The notes: generated from the sequence alone by a model not told the origin. 60,780 bases of DNA from Bacillota bacterium (GCA_023411395.1 JAEYOV010000064.1:1-60780); one strand, 5' to 3'. Shown: positions 22,703 through 31,364, counted from the stretch's first letter. Numbers and translations are program-made.

Positions 22703-23962
22703 ATGCTGACGGAAACACGGATCGTGCTGCGCAATGCGGGAAAGATCAACCCGGTCAGTGTGGAGGACTACCGCTCCAATGGCGGATATGAGTCCCTGCG
22801 CAAGGCATTATCGATGTCCTCCGCCGACATCCTGGCCGAGATGAAGCGCTCGGGGCTTAGGGGCCGGGGCGGCGCGGGCTTCCCCCTCTGGAAAAAATGG
22901 GATTTCGTGCTTGCCGCCAAGGAGAAGCAGAAGTATGTGATCTGCAATGCCGACGAGGGCGAGCCGGGCACCAACAAGGACAGGGTGATCCTTTCCGGCG
23001 ACCCCCACAGCGTGCTGGAGGGCATGGCCATTGCCGGCTACACGGTGGGAGCGGACACGGGTTTTTTATACCTGCGCTACGAATACCCCTATCTGTTCCC
23101 CGTATTGGAGCAGGCAATCGACAATGCCAGGAAAATGGGCTATCTGGGTAAAAACATACTGGGTTCATCTTTCAGCTTTGATGTGAAGGTAGTCTCCGGC
23201 GGCGGCGCCTACGTCTGCGGCGAGGAAACAGCCCTCATCGAATCCATCGAAGGCCGCCGGGGCGAGCCGCGCTTCAAGCCCCCCTATCCTGGAACGCACG
23301 GCCTGTACGGCAAGCCCACCGCGGTCAACAATGTGGAAACGCTGGCCAATGTACCCGTAATCCTGCAAAAGGGCGGGGAATGGTTTAGTGGTATCGGCGC
23401 GCCCCACTGCACCGGCACCAAGGTATTCACCCTTTGCGGCAACATTGCGCAAAAGGGGGTTTTTGAATACCCCATGGGCACTAACCTCAAGGACATCTTC
23501 GAGGCCCATGGCGGTGTGAAGGACAACAAGGACCTGCTGGGTTTCATGCTGGGCGGCCAATCGGGCAACCTGATCAACGCCAGTCAAATCAACCTGCCCA
23601 TGGACATTGATAGCTGCCAGCAGGCGGAATCGGTGCTGGGCACCGGTACCATCATGGTCATCGACGACTGCAATGATATCCTGGACATAGTGGAAAACAT
23701 CATGTCCTTTTTCATTGAGGAAAGTTGCGGCAAGTGCACGCCCTGCCGGGAGGGCAACATCCGCATTCTGGAGATACTCAAGCGCATCCACTCGGGGCAG
23801 GGGCGGATGGAGGATATGGGACTTCTGGAGGACCTGGCCTCCACCATGAATGTGGCCTGCCTTTGCGGCCTGGGGCAAAATTCCTCGGTGGCCGTCATCA
23901 CCAGCCTGCACAACTTCCGGGACGTATATCTCAAAGCCATACAAAGGGGGCAAAGTGCATGA
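22703..23962 (+). CDS. NADH-linked hydrogenase, NuoF/HydB-like flavin subunit
   Basis: The 419-residue subunit contains the FMN/NADH site (GRGGAGFPLWKKW, NADEGEPGTNKDR), the SLBB region (GAYVCGEETALIESIEG) and the [4Fe-4S] motif SCGKCTPCREG with a distal ACLCGLG Cys. It lacks the N-terminal thioredoxin-like and C-terminal ferredoxin domains found in larger HydB/HndC proteins, so it is close to the bare NuoF core. It oxidises or reduces NAD(H) and may host flavin-based bifurcation. Confidence 0.93.
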   Translation: MLTETRIVLRNAGKINPVSVEDYRSNGGYESLRKALSMSSADILAEMKRSGLRGRGGAGFPLWKKWDFVLAAKEKQKYVICNADEGEPGTNKDRVILSGDPHSVLEGMAIAGYTVGADTGFLYLRYEYPYLFPVLEQAIDNARKMGYLGKNILGSSFSFDVKVVSGGGAYVCGEETALIESIEGRRGEPRFKPPYPGTHGLYGKPTAVNNVETLANVPVILQKGGEWFSGIGAPHCTGTKVFTLCGNIAQKGVFEYPMGTNLKDIFEAHGGVKDNKDLLGFMLGGQSGNLINASQINLPMDIDSCQQAESVLGTGTIMVIDDCNDILDIVENIMSFFIEESCGKCTPCREGNIRILEILKRIHSGQGRMEDMGLLEDLASTMNVACLCGLGQNSSVAVITSLHNFRDVYLKAIQRGQSA

Positions 23963-25683
23963 TCCATCTGACCATTGACGGCCTTCCTGTACAGGTAAAT
24001 GAAGGAGCGACCATCCTGGATGCCGCGAGGCTTCTGGACATCCACATCCCCACGCTGTGCTACCATCCCGACCAGAACGTGAAAGCCAACTGCCGCATCT
24101 GCCTGGTGGAAATCGAGGGTGTCAAGCTGCTGGCCCCTTCCTGCTCCTATCCGGTGAGCAACGGCATGGTGATCCATACCCATTCGCCCAAGGTCCGGCG
24201 CGCCCGGCGCAATATTCTGGAACTCATACTGGCCCGCCACGCCCAGGACTGCCTTCACTGTGACCGCTCCGGCACCTGCGAATTGCAGGCGGTGGCTGAG
24301 GAAATGCACTTCACGAAGATCCCCCGGTATCCCTTTGTCGTCCGTTCCAATGAGCGGGACGACTCTTCCCCCTCCATCCTGCGCAATTCCGCCAAGTGCA
24401 TCGCCTGCGGCCGGTGCGAGTACGCCTGCTCGGAGATACAAACGGTGCATGCCTTATCGAAGGTGAACCGGGGCTTTGAGGTGAATTTTCAGCCCGCCTA
24501 TGGCCGCCCGCTGGCGGAAAGCCTGTGCGTCAACTGCGGCCAGTGCGTACAGGCCTGCCCCACCGGTGCGCTGACAATCCGCGACGATACGCAAAGGGTA
24601 TGGCACACCTTTGCCGACAAAACAAAGCTGGTCATCGCCCAGGTGGCCCCGGCGGTGCGCATCACCCTGGCGGAGGCGCTGGGGGAGGAGCCGGGCAGCA
24701 TCAGCACGGGCCGGCTGGTGACGGCCATGAAGCGGATAGGCTTCCATCAGGTATTCGATACGGACTTCACCGCCGACCTGACGATTCTGGAAGAGGGCAC
24801 GGAGCTTTTGGGCCGGCTGAAAAACAGCGGCGTGCTGCCTATGATCACCTCCTGCAGCCCCGGCTGGATCAAGTTCTGCGAAACATACTACCCGGAGTTT
24901 TTACCCAACCTGTCCACCTGCAAATCACCCCAGGCCATGTTCGGCGCGCTTTTGAAGACCTACTACGCCGAAAAGATCGGCAAAAAGCCGGAGGACATCC
25001 TCAGCGTATCGGTCATGCCCTGCACAGCCAAAAAGTATGAGGCCCGCCGGCCGGAGCTTGGGCGGGACGAATACCGGGATGTGGATGTGGTCATCACCGT
25101 GCAGGAGCTGGCCCGGATGATCCGCAGCGCGGGCATACAGTTCAAGTCCCTTAAGGATACGGAGTTTGACGCGCCCTTCGGCCTTGGCACGGGAGCCGGC
25201 GAAATCTTCGGGGCCACCGGCGGCGTGATGGAGGCGGCACTGCGCACAGTGTACGAGATCGTCACCGGCAAAGCGCTGGAGCAAGTGGATTTTAAGCAGG
25301 TGCGGGGCTTTGAAGGCATCAAGGAAGCGTCCGTTGACCTCGGGGATACCACCGTGAAGGTGGCGGTAGCCCACGGCCTTGGCAACGCCCGGAAGCTGAT
25401 GGAACTGATAAAGGCCGGTAAAGCCGATTATCACTTCATTGAGATCATGGCCTGCCCCGGCGGGTGCATTGGCGGCGGCGGCAACCCAGTGAAAAACTGG
25501 CAAAAGATGGCGCCGCGGCTTGAGGCCGTATACAAGGTGGATGAAAGCATGGCACAGCGCAAGTCCCATGAAAACCAGGCGGTGGATATGCTGTACAAGG
25601 AATTCCTGGGCGAGCCCAACGGGCACAAATCCCATGAACTATTGCACACCACCTACGTGGACAGGAGCGGACTGCTTACCTGA
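23959..25683 (+). CDS. [FeFe] hydrogenase catalytic subunit (HydA/HndD type)
   Basis: The 574-residue enzyme reduces protons to H2. Domains in order are: plant-type [2Fe-2S] (Cys34, 45, 48, 62); His94-Cys98-Cys101-Cys107 [4Fe-4S]; a two-cluster ferredoxin (Cys147/150/153/157 and 190/193/196/200); and the H-cluster domain. The last has L1 TSCSPGW (297-303), L2 MPCTAKK (Cys355) and L3 MACPGGCIGGGG (Cys499, Cys503). The start ATGA overlaps the NuoF stop. The frame continues upstream in error. With NuoE and NuoF it forms a trimeric NAD-linked, possibly ferredoxin-bifurcating hydrogenase. Maturases HydEFG are not in this window. Confidence 0.95.
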   Translation: MIHLTIDGLPVQVNEGATILDAARLLDIHIPTLCYHPDQNVKANCRICLVEIEGVKLLAPSCSYPVSNGMVIHTHSPKVRRARRNILELILARHAQDCLHCDRSGTCELQAVAEEMHFTKIPRYPFVVRSNERDDSSPSILRNSAKCIACGRCEYACSEIQTVHALSKVNRGFEVNFQPAYGRPLAESLCVNCGQCVQACPTGALTIRDDTQRVWHTFADKTKLVIAQVAPAVRITLAEALGEEPGSISTGRLVTAMKRIGFHQVFDTDFTADLTILEEGTELLGRLKNSGVLPMITSCSPGWIKFCETYYPEFLPNLSTCKSPQAMFGALLKTYYAEKIGKKPEDILSVSVMPCTAKKYEARRPELGRDEYRDVDVVITVQELARMIRSAGIQFKSLKDTEFDAPFGLGTGAGEIFGATGGVMEAALRTVYEIVTGKALEQVDFKQVRGFEGIKEASVDLGDTTVKVAVAHGLGNARKLMELIKAGKADYHFIEIMACPGGCIGGGGNPVKNWQKMAPRLEAVYKVDESMAQRKSHENQAVDMLYKEFLGEPNGHKSHELLHTTYVDRSGLLT

Positions 25684-25701
25684 TAACAATCATAGCAGCA
25701 T

Positions 25702-25744
25702 ACAACAGGCGGCACGCAGTTTGCGAGCCGCCTGTTGTTGTTTC
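25702..25744 (+). terminator. Terminator of the hydrogenase operon
   Basis: CAACAGGCGGC pairs with GCCGCCTGTTG, followed by TTGTTTCT. Confidence 0.8.
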
Positions 25745-25829
25745 TATAGCATCTTCCGCATCTTATACCGTTCAAAAACATTAATGCATCAATGAGAATG
25801 GACTCTGAAAGGGATTCCACTCCCGCGAT

Positions 25830-25920
25830 CTGTCATCCTGAGGGCCATGCCCGAAGGATCTTTTGCAGCAAACAATATCTCAAAGGCAAGATCCTTCGGG
25901 CGTGGCCCTCAGGATGACAG
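25830..25920. repeat. Long palindromic intergenic repeat
   Basis: Arms of 33 bases (25830-25862 and 25888-25920) are near-perfect inverted copies around a 25-base centre, beginning CTGTCATCCTGAGGGCCATG. A degenerate single arm appears at 53670-53702. No T run follows, so it is a dispersed palindrome rather than a terminator. It lies in a 546-base gap that holds no gene. Confidence 0.85.
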
Positions 25921-25950
25921 CGTGCGGAGTTTTGTATATGCTCTGAGAAA

Positions 25951-26048
25951 GTACCAATCGATGGATTTATGTTTTTTATTGTGATAATCAAAAACATAAA
26001 TATATCAATGGTTTCGATGTAGGGCGGGAGGCTTGCCCCCGCCGCAAG
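25951..26048. repeat. Dispersed hairpin repeat (CATAAAT / GGGCGGGGGC type)
   Basis: CCAATCGATGGATTTATGTTTTT is mirrored by AAAAACATAAATATATCAATGG, and the 3' part carries the GC-rich hairpin GGCGGGAGGC-TT-GCCCCCGCC. A shorter piece lies at 25771-25790 and a related copy at 54302-54368. Confidence 0.6.
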
Positions 26049-26104
26049 TACCGGGATACTGAATTTAAGACAATGCACGATACATCGGGAACGGCGGCGG
26101 GAGC

Positions 26105-26175
26105 ATTTCCGGCGGTCTTTCGGCGCGTTGCTTTACTTCCGCTTGCAACGCTTGTTTCGCCCGCTTCATCCGCCC
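26105..26175 (-). repeat. GC-rich dispersed repeat, copy 1
   Basis: Read on the minus strand it contains GGCGAAACAAGCGTTGCAAG and continues CGGAAGTAAAGCAACGCGCC. It resembles 56070-56125 at roughly 42 of 55 positions and partly 38841-38890. It lies just 3' of the serine hydrolase gene, with no protein-coding role apparent. Confidence 0.6.
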
Positions 26176-26229
26176 TGCGCAAGATGGCGCGGTTCGCAAA
26201 CCAATAATCCGACAACAATGCATGGTGAA

Positions 26230-27417
26230 TCAAAAACCCAGTTCCTTTTCCACCGCCTTCGTCAAATCAGGAATGAACAGCTCATGGGAGGGCGGTATGC
26301 GCTGGATGCCGAAAAGCAGTGTCGTGCGGCGGACGGGGTCGATACGCATGGACACGCCCGCCAGACCGTTCCAGCCGAAGGAACCGGCGCTCTCATGAAT
26401 GGCCGACTGCGTTGGGTCGATCATCACCCGCATCTGGAATCCGTAGCCGTACCCATTTTCATCCGCCCAAGTACAGCCCAGCCGCTGCTCCTTTGTCAAC
26501 TGGTTCCTTGTCATCCTATCCACCGTTTCAGGCTTCAAAATGCGCACACCGTCCAGTTCGCCGCGGTTTAACAGCATCCTGGCAAAGCGTGTGTAATCCT
26601 CCACCGTGGAAAACAGCCCGCCGCCGCCGGACTCGAAGCCGCCTTCCTCGATCATGTTCAGCTCCCGCTTCTTGGGCTTGCGGACAAGACCGTTCTTGCC
26701 GGGCATGTAGGTGGGTGCCAGCCGGTGGAGCTTCTCACGGGGTACGCGGAAGCCCGTGTCCCCCATGTGAAGCGGATCCCAAATCTTCCCCTTCATGTAC
26801 GCGCCCAATTCCTTGCCTGTGGCTGCCACGATCAGCGCGCCCAGCACATCGGCGCTGAAGCCGTACTTCCACGTTTCCCCCGGATGGAAGCACAGGGGGC
26901 ATTCCGCCATGATGCGGATGACCTCCCGTGTACTGATGCGTTTTCCCAGCGCCTCCTGTGCGGCGATATGCCGGAACGCCCTGCCATAATGCCTGGTAAC
27001 CTCCTTGAGCACCGGGTCGTCCGTGGGGCCGTCAGCGGGATAGGGGATGCCGGAGGTCATGGTCAGCAAATCAAACACGGTGATTTCCCGCTTTGCAGGC
27101 TCCAATACGGGCTTGCCGTCCCGGATCACGCATACCTTGACATTCTTCCATTCGGGCAGGAAGCGGGAGATGTTCATGTCCAGGGAAAACACGCCGTCTT
27201 CCACCAGCGTCATGACCGCCACGGCGGTCATCGGTTTGGTGGTGGAGTACATGCGCAAAATCGCATCTCTTAAAAAAGGACGGCGTGACTGCAAGTCGGC
27301 CAGTCCCGCGCAACGGAAGATTTCAGCCTTTCCCTCCACCGTAACAAGGGCGGACACGCCTGCCGCCATCTTTCTGTCCACAAAGGACCTAAGCAAATCA
27401 AGAATGGGATCCGCCAT
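26230..27417 (-). CDS. Serine hydrolase, class C beta-lactamase-like
   Basis: The 395-residue protein has the penicillin-binding SxxK motif as Ser58-Thr-Thr-Lys61 (MYSTTKPM), a likely Tyr in KYGFSADVLG, and the usual GGGLFSTVEDYTRFARMLLN and GFGWNGLAG-like segments. There is no signal peptide, so it works in the cytoplasm as an esterase or peptidase of the EstB type rather than as a beta-lactamase. ATG 27417 has GAGGAGG eight bases upstream; the frame reaches 27453 without a site. It has its own promoter (27452-27480) and is divergent from the MalT-like gene. Confidence 0.85.
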   Translation of the reverse strand: MADPILDLLRSFVDRKMAAGVSALVTVEGKAEIFRCAGLADLQSRRPFLRDAILRMYSTTKPMTAVAVMTLVEDGVFSLDMNISRFLPEWKNVKVCVIRDGKPVLEPAKREITVFDLLTMTSGIPYPADGPTDDPVLKEVTRHYGRAFRHIAAQEALGKRISTREVIRIMAECPLCFHPGETWKYGFSADVLGALIVAATGKELGAYMKGKIWDPLHMGDTGFRVPREKLHRLAPTYMPGKNGLVRKPKKRELNMIEEGGFESGGGGLFSTVEDYTRFARMLLNRGELDGVRILKPETVDRMTRNQLTKEQRLGCTWADENGYGYGFQMRVMIDPTQSAIHESAGSFGWNGLAGVSMRIDPVRRTTLLFGIQRIPPSHELFIPDLTKAVEKELGF

Positions 27418-27451
27418 GCATAACGCCTCCTCATTGTTACCATTCCATTGC

Positions 27452-27480
27452 ATGATACGTCATATATTTCCTTCTGTCAA
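27452..27480 (-). promoter_or_regulatory. Promoter of the serine hydrolase gene
   Basis: TTGACA (27475-27480), 17-base spacer, TATCAT (27452-27457) on the minus strand. On the plus strand a TATAAT at 27560-27565 precedes the MalT-like gene but has no recognisable -35, suggesting activator dependence. Confidence 0.78.
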
Positions 27481-27600
27481 CCGACGGCACAGCATGGGGG
27501 AAAAAGCACACTTTCCTATCGCCCGGGATATTTCCTGTGGCGTATTTTTCAGAATTCGCTATAATGGAATACAACCGATCATTCGTTTGGGGAGGCACCT

Positions 27601-29694
27601 ATGCTGCAGCCGCTACTGAAGACAAAACTGTTCATTCCCCGCAGCGCAGCGCGTCCCATACGGCGCGAAGCGCTTGTGGCAAAATGGCTGGAAGGCTTTC
27701 TCTCCGGCCGAAGGGTGACGCTGGTCTGCGCACCGGCCGGATACGGGAAAACCACCCTCCTGCTGGATCTTGTCACAGCCGCTTCCGCCGTTCCAGCCTG
27801 GCTGTCCCTGGATGAAAACGACAATGATACGCAACGGTTTTTGGTTTACCTCTGCGCCGCTTTCAGGCAGGCGGGCATCCCTTTGCTGGGCGGTGTGGAA
27901 GCACTGCTTGCGGATGCGGGGTTCCAGGCTCCGGAAGCGGTCATGACACTGCTGCTTGGCAGCGTGGAAGGCTTTCATCAAAAACTCCTGCTGGTGCTGG
28001 ACGATTACCATGTCATCCATTCCCCCAAAATCCACAGCCTGATGCAATCCCTGCTTTCCCACCAGCCCCCGAACCTGCACCTGGCCTTGCTGACCAGGGA
28101 AGACCCGCCGCTTCCCCTATCGCGCCTTCGGCTGACGGAGGAAATTCTGGAATTTCGAGCAGGCGAACTCGCATTTGACCGCGAGGAAACCGCCCGGCTG
28201 CTAAACGCTTCGCTGGATGATGCGCTGCCCCCGGAATCCGCGGACAGGATTGCCGCCTGTACGGAGGGCTGGGCGGCGGGCATCAAGCTGTATGCCCTTG
28301 CCATCAAAGGGCACGACGTAAAGGCGGCGCAGGCGTATATCGATAAGCTTGTAAAAACGCACGCGTACATCATTGATTATCTGGTGGAGGAAGTGTTAAG
28401 TGCCCAGCCGGCGGAGCTTCGCTCCTTTCTTATAAAGACATCGGTTCTTACGCGTTTTGACGGCACGTTGTGCGACGCTGTCACCGGGCGGTCCGATGGG
28501 CGGGAGATGCTGCGCGATGTAAGCCGCCGGAACCTGTTTTTGATTCCCCTGGATGACCAAAGGGAATGGTTCAGGTACCACGCATTGTTCGCCGGCTCCA
28601 TCAAAGCGGGGCTTTTAAGGGAAGAGGAGCGGGCGCTGTATTTGGCCGCAGCGGCACACATGAAAAGCCGCGGTTTTGACAATGAGGCGGTGGCGTATGC
28701 CTTCCGGTCGGGCGATTTGGAAAAAGCCGCCAGGCTGGTGGAAGACTCAACCGAAGAGGCTTTCCGAACCGCGCAATTGGACACGCTGCTGGCCTGGCTT
28801 GCAAAGCTGCCGGATGATATGGTGCGGCAAAACGAGATTTTGTGCATGCGGCGGCCTATCGCCTGCTTTATCACCGGAAGAATTCAGGAAGCGGTTTCCT
28901 ATTTGAACGGCCTTGGCCCGGACTTTGAAAAGGAGGCATCGGCCCACAACCGGGGCCTTCTGTACTGCCTGAAGGCCATGATGGCGGGCGCTGCCGGGCA
29001 GGATGCGGAAGCCTTCGCCAGGGAAGCCTTGCGCTTACTCGAGCCATGGGACCCCATCGCCCGCACGTCTGCTTTCAATACCCTGGGCCGCGCCCAATAC
29101 CACAAGGGAAACGTGAATGGGGCGGCGGAAACGTTTCAAAGCGCCCTTGCATCCGGGCTGCGGATAGGATACCAGTTCGTCACCACATTGGTGATGATGA
29201 ATTACAGCTCCTGCCTTCACGCCATGGGCCGTTCCCCGGAAGCCTTGCGTCAATGCGAAAGCTTTATTGAGGGCATGGCACGGCAACACGGTCCGCTTCC
29301 CCCCTACGTAGGTATCCTGTATGTAACCATGGCCGGATTTTTGGACGCGCTCGGCGAAAGGGAAAAGGCCGCACGGCTGAAAATGGAAGGGGATGCGCTG
29401 TGCAAGAGCATCTCCTATGATGTAATCGCGTCGCTGAAGGTTTTCAACAACACGCCGCCCGAATCGGAAAAGGAGCCTGCCCCGGCCATTGGCTTTTCGG
29501 AAAAGCTCAGCGACCGGGAGATGGAGATCCTTCGCCTGATTTGTGACGGCCTGAGCAATGGTGAAATTGCCAAAAAGCTGTTCATATCCACCAACACCAC
29601 CCAGTGGCATATCTCTCACCTGTACATGAAGCTGGGGGTTAAAAGCCGCACCCAGGCAACTGCAAAGGCACGGGAAATGGGACTGTTCAAATAA
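27601..29694 (+). CDS. MalT-like large ATP-binding LuxR regulator
   Basis: This 697-residue STAND-type activator has Walker A APAGYGKTTLL near residue 52 and a Walker-B-like LLLVLDDYHVI. A winged-helix/linker region follows, then a TPR-like domain (residues about 340-600), and a C-terminal LuxR helix-turn-helix: LSDREMEILRLICDGLSNGE, then IAKKLFISTNTTQWHISHLY. MalT relatives bind ATP and an inducer, oligomerise and activate transcription. GGGGAGG stands five bases before the ATG. The downstream membrane operon (29837-31289) is the obvious candidate target. Confidence 0.9.
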   Translation: MLQPLLKTKLFIPRSAARPIRREALVAKWLEGFLSGRRVTLVCAPAGYGKTTLLLDLVTAASAVPAWLSLDENDNDTQRFLVYLCAAFRQAGIPLLGGVEALLADAGFQAPEAVMTLLLGSVEGFHQKLLLVLDDYHVIHSPKIHSLMQSLLSHQPPNLHLALLTREDPPLPLSRLRLTEEILEFRAGELAFDREETARLLNASLDDALPPESADRIAACTEGWAAGIKLYALAIKGHDVKAAQAYIDKLVKTHAYIIDYLVEEVLSAQPAELRSFLIKTSVLTRFDGTLCDAVTGRSDGREMLRDVSRRNLFLIPLDDQREWFRYHALFAGSIKAGLLREEERALYLAAAAHMKSRGFDNEAVAYAFRSGDLEKAARLVEDSTEEAFRTAQLDTLLAWLAKLPDDMVRQNEILCMRRPIACFITGRIQEAVSYLNGLGPDFEKEASAHNRGLLYCLKAMMAGAAGQDAEAFAREALRLLEPWDPIARTSAFNTLGRAQYHKGNVNGAAETFQSALASGLRIGYQFVTTLVMMNYSSCLHAMGRSPEALRQCESFIEGMARQHGPLPPYVGILYVTMAGFLDALGEREKAARLKMEGDALCKSISYDVIASLKVFNNTPPESEKEPAPAIGFSEKLSDREMEILRLICDGLSNGEIAKKLFISTNTTQWHISHLYMKLGVKSRTQATAKAREMGLFK

Positions 29695-29836
29695 GCTGTC
29701 CCTGTGCCCACACCCCCACAGAAAGCTGTGGGGGTCTATTTTGGATCCAGACGCAAAAACCACAGGTTTTTGTGGCGCATTTTGAAACCATGTTTGCTAT
29801 GATTACACCGTAGACAACAACCCGGAGGGAAAAGCC

Positions 29837-30058
29837 ATGATCTGCTATGAAATCACCGTGGAAGGCCATCTCACTGTAAACCGCCTCAAGGACTTTGAAG
29901 GGCTAAGCGCCGCCCCATTGCCGGACGGGAAGACGAAGCTTTGCGGATATCTGCCCGACCAGGCCGCCCTGTTCTCGATTCTGAACCGAATCCGCGACAT
30001 GAACCTGCCCCTGATATCCGTTCAAAAATTATCTACGACAAAGGAGACAGCCCTATGA
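29837..30058 (+). CDS. Small conserved protein (DQAALxxxLxxIRDxxLPLISV type)
   Basis: This 73-residue cytosolic protein reads MICYEITVEGHLTVNRLKDF and ends with PDQAALFSILNRIRDMNLPL-ISVQKL. I remember similar stand-alone small proteins with a GxL...DQAAL...IRD...LISV pattern, often beside LuxR or CAAX-protease genes, with no known function. CCCGGAGGG lies about nine bases before the ATG. The stop overlaps the protease start as ATGA, so it is translationally coupled. Confidence 0.75.
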   Translation: MICYEITVEGHLTVNRLKDFEGLSAAPLPDGKTKLCGYLPDQAALFSILNRIRDMNLPLISVQKLSTTKETAL

Positions 30059-30897
30059 AAAGCGCTATCCGCCGCCACCCCACCGCCGCCTACATCCTTC
30101 TGGCTTTCTCATGGACATGGCTAATCGCTTTTACCATGCTGTTTACAGGCCTGGCTGACGATGTCACGAATCCTTCCCCGCTTTTCATCATCAGCGGCAT
30201 ATTGAGCAATATATCCCCCAGCCTGGCCGCGCTGCTTGTAACACGCATCAGCGGTGGAAAGGCGGCTTTGAAAAGGCTTACTGGCGGCTTCAAGGTAAAA
30301 AGCCAAAAAGGATGGTCGTTATTGACCCTGGTCATCGTCCCAGCCATTACAGCGCTTACAACGCTTTTGTCCCATTTCCTGTTCCATGAATACAGGTTCG
30401 CCATTGTTGCTCCCATGATCGCCATGGGCCTTGTATGGCCGCTGTTTTCCAGCATGGGTGAAGAATTTGGCTGGCGGGGATACCTGCTGCCCCAGCTTAT
30501 CAAGCGCTTTGGCCTGTTAAAAGCCGCGCTGCTGCTGGGTATTATCTGGGAAGTATGGCATCTGCCCATGCACTATATGTACTATAGAACATTTGGCGCT
30601 TACATGATTCCAGCCTTCCTCACCGTCGGTTTTGCAAACCTGACACTGAACACGGTCATCATGGCGGTCATCTACGTCGTCAACAAAGGAAGCGTCAAGC
30701 TGATGGTATTCTATCATTATACCATTACCGCCAGTGCCATCATTGCAGGCGCGCTGTTCACCGCGGATGCCTCCCCCAAGTTTATCGTACTGGAAAGCCT
30801 GCTCTCCTGTACCCTGTTCTTATTAGCCGCCATCGTACTCTACCGGAAAAACAAGCACCGCATCCATCTGATTACTAAGGAGGAAGTATCATGCTGA
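30055..30897 (+). CDS. CPBP-family intramembrane metalloprotease (CAAX protease-like)
   Basis: The 280-residue protein has about eight membrane segments. The first active-site motif is Glu136-Glu137-x3-Arg141 (SMGEEFGWRGYLLPQL); the second contains His in WEVWHLPMHYMYY and a third conserved stretch is VFYHYTITASAII. The family includes Rce1-like and Abi proteins acting in bacteriocin immunity or membrane-protein processing. The start is the ATG overlapping the small upstream gene (AAGGAG precedes it); a longer frame from 29941 is rejected. Confidence 0.85.
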   Translation: MKSAIRRHPTAAYILLAFSWTWLIAFTMLFTGLADDVTNPSPLFIISGILSNISPSLAALLVTRISGGKAALKRLTGGFKVKSQKGWSLLTLVIVPAITALTTLLSHFLFHEYRFAIVAPMIAMGLVWPLFSSMGEEFGWRGYLLPQLIKRFGLLKAALLLGIIWEVWHLPMHYMYYRTFGAYMIPAFLTVGFANLTLNTVIMAVIYVVNKGSVKLMVFYHYTITASAIIAGALFTADASPKFIVLESLLSCTLFLLAAIVLYRKNKHRIHLITKEEVSC

Positions 30898-31289
30898 AGC
30901 TCTATTTTGGAAGCGTATTCACCACCATCTCCACACTGCTGGCCGTTGCCTTTGCCGTATTCTTTGCCCTGGTGACCGCACGCCGGGCAAGCATATCCCA
31001 CTGGGGGCTTTTGACACTGGCGATGTTTGTACTTGGGCTTTTGATGTCCATGATGAGCGGCATGAAGGACGGCATGGGCTCTGCCGCCTCCGTCATCCCA
31101 ATGAAGCACTGGGTAATGACCGCTTTGAGCGTGCTGGGCGGGCTGGCCTTCCTATCCGGCATATTGGCCCTCATCATCAGGAATCAAGCCTTCTGGCAAA
31201 TCAGCTTTTATCTGATATCCTCCGTTATCATTCTGAAGGTTGTGCTGACGGAAGCTTACCGAATCGTTCATCATTTTGGCAATATATAG
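30891..31289 (+). CDS. Small four-helix membrane protein
   Basis: The 132-residue protein has four hydrophobic segments (TISTLLAVAFAVFFALV, LLTLAMFVLGLLMSMM, ALSVLGGLAFLSGILALII, FYLISSVIILKVVL). It overlaps the protease gene by seven bases and has its own AAGGAGG seven bases upstream. No family recognised. Third gene of the coupled operon, which ends in a terminator. Confidence 0.7.
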   Translation: MLKLYFGSVFTTISTLLAVAFAVFFALVTARRASISHWGLLTLAMFVLGLLMSMMSGMKDGMGSAASVIPMKHWVMTALSVLGGLAFLSGILALIIRNQAFWQISFYLISSVIILKVVLTEAYRIVHHFGNI

Positions 31290-31297
31290 TGAAAAGA

Positions 31298-31316
31298 GCG
31301 CCGCAGGGCGCTTTTA
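31298..31316 (+). terminator. Terminator of the small-protein/CPBP operon
   Basis: GCGCC-GCAG-GGCGC followed by TTTTAT. Confidence 0.75.
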
Positions 31317-31364
31317 TCATATGCCTGCCCATCTGCGGCATCAAAAATATGTTGAAATGCTTTA

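Noticed and set aside
23725..23958. N-terminal extension of the hydrogenase
   Set aside because: Overlaps nuoF out of frame; the ferredoxin domain begins properly at 23959.
25745..26229. CRISPR array or tRNA in the gap after the hydrogenase operon
   Set aside because: Repeats are inverted, not direct and evenly spaced; no cas genes and no tRNA fold.
26230..27417. Beta-lactamase resistance gene
   Set aside because: The SxxK fold is present but there is no signal peptide, and the pattern fits cytosolic esterase/peptidase relatives.
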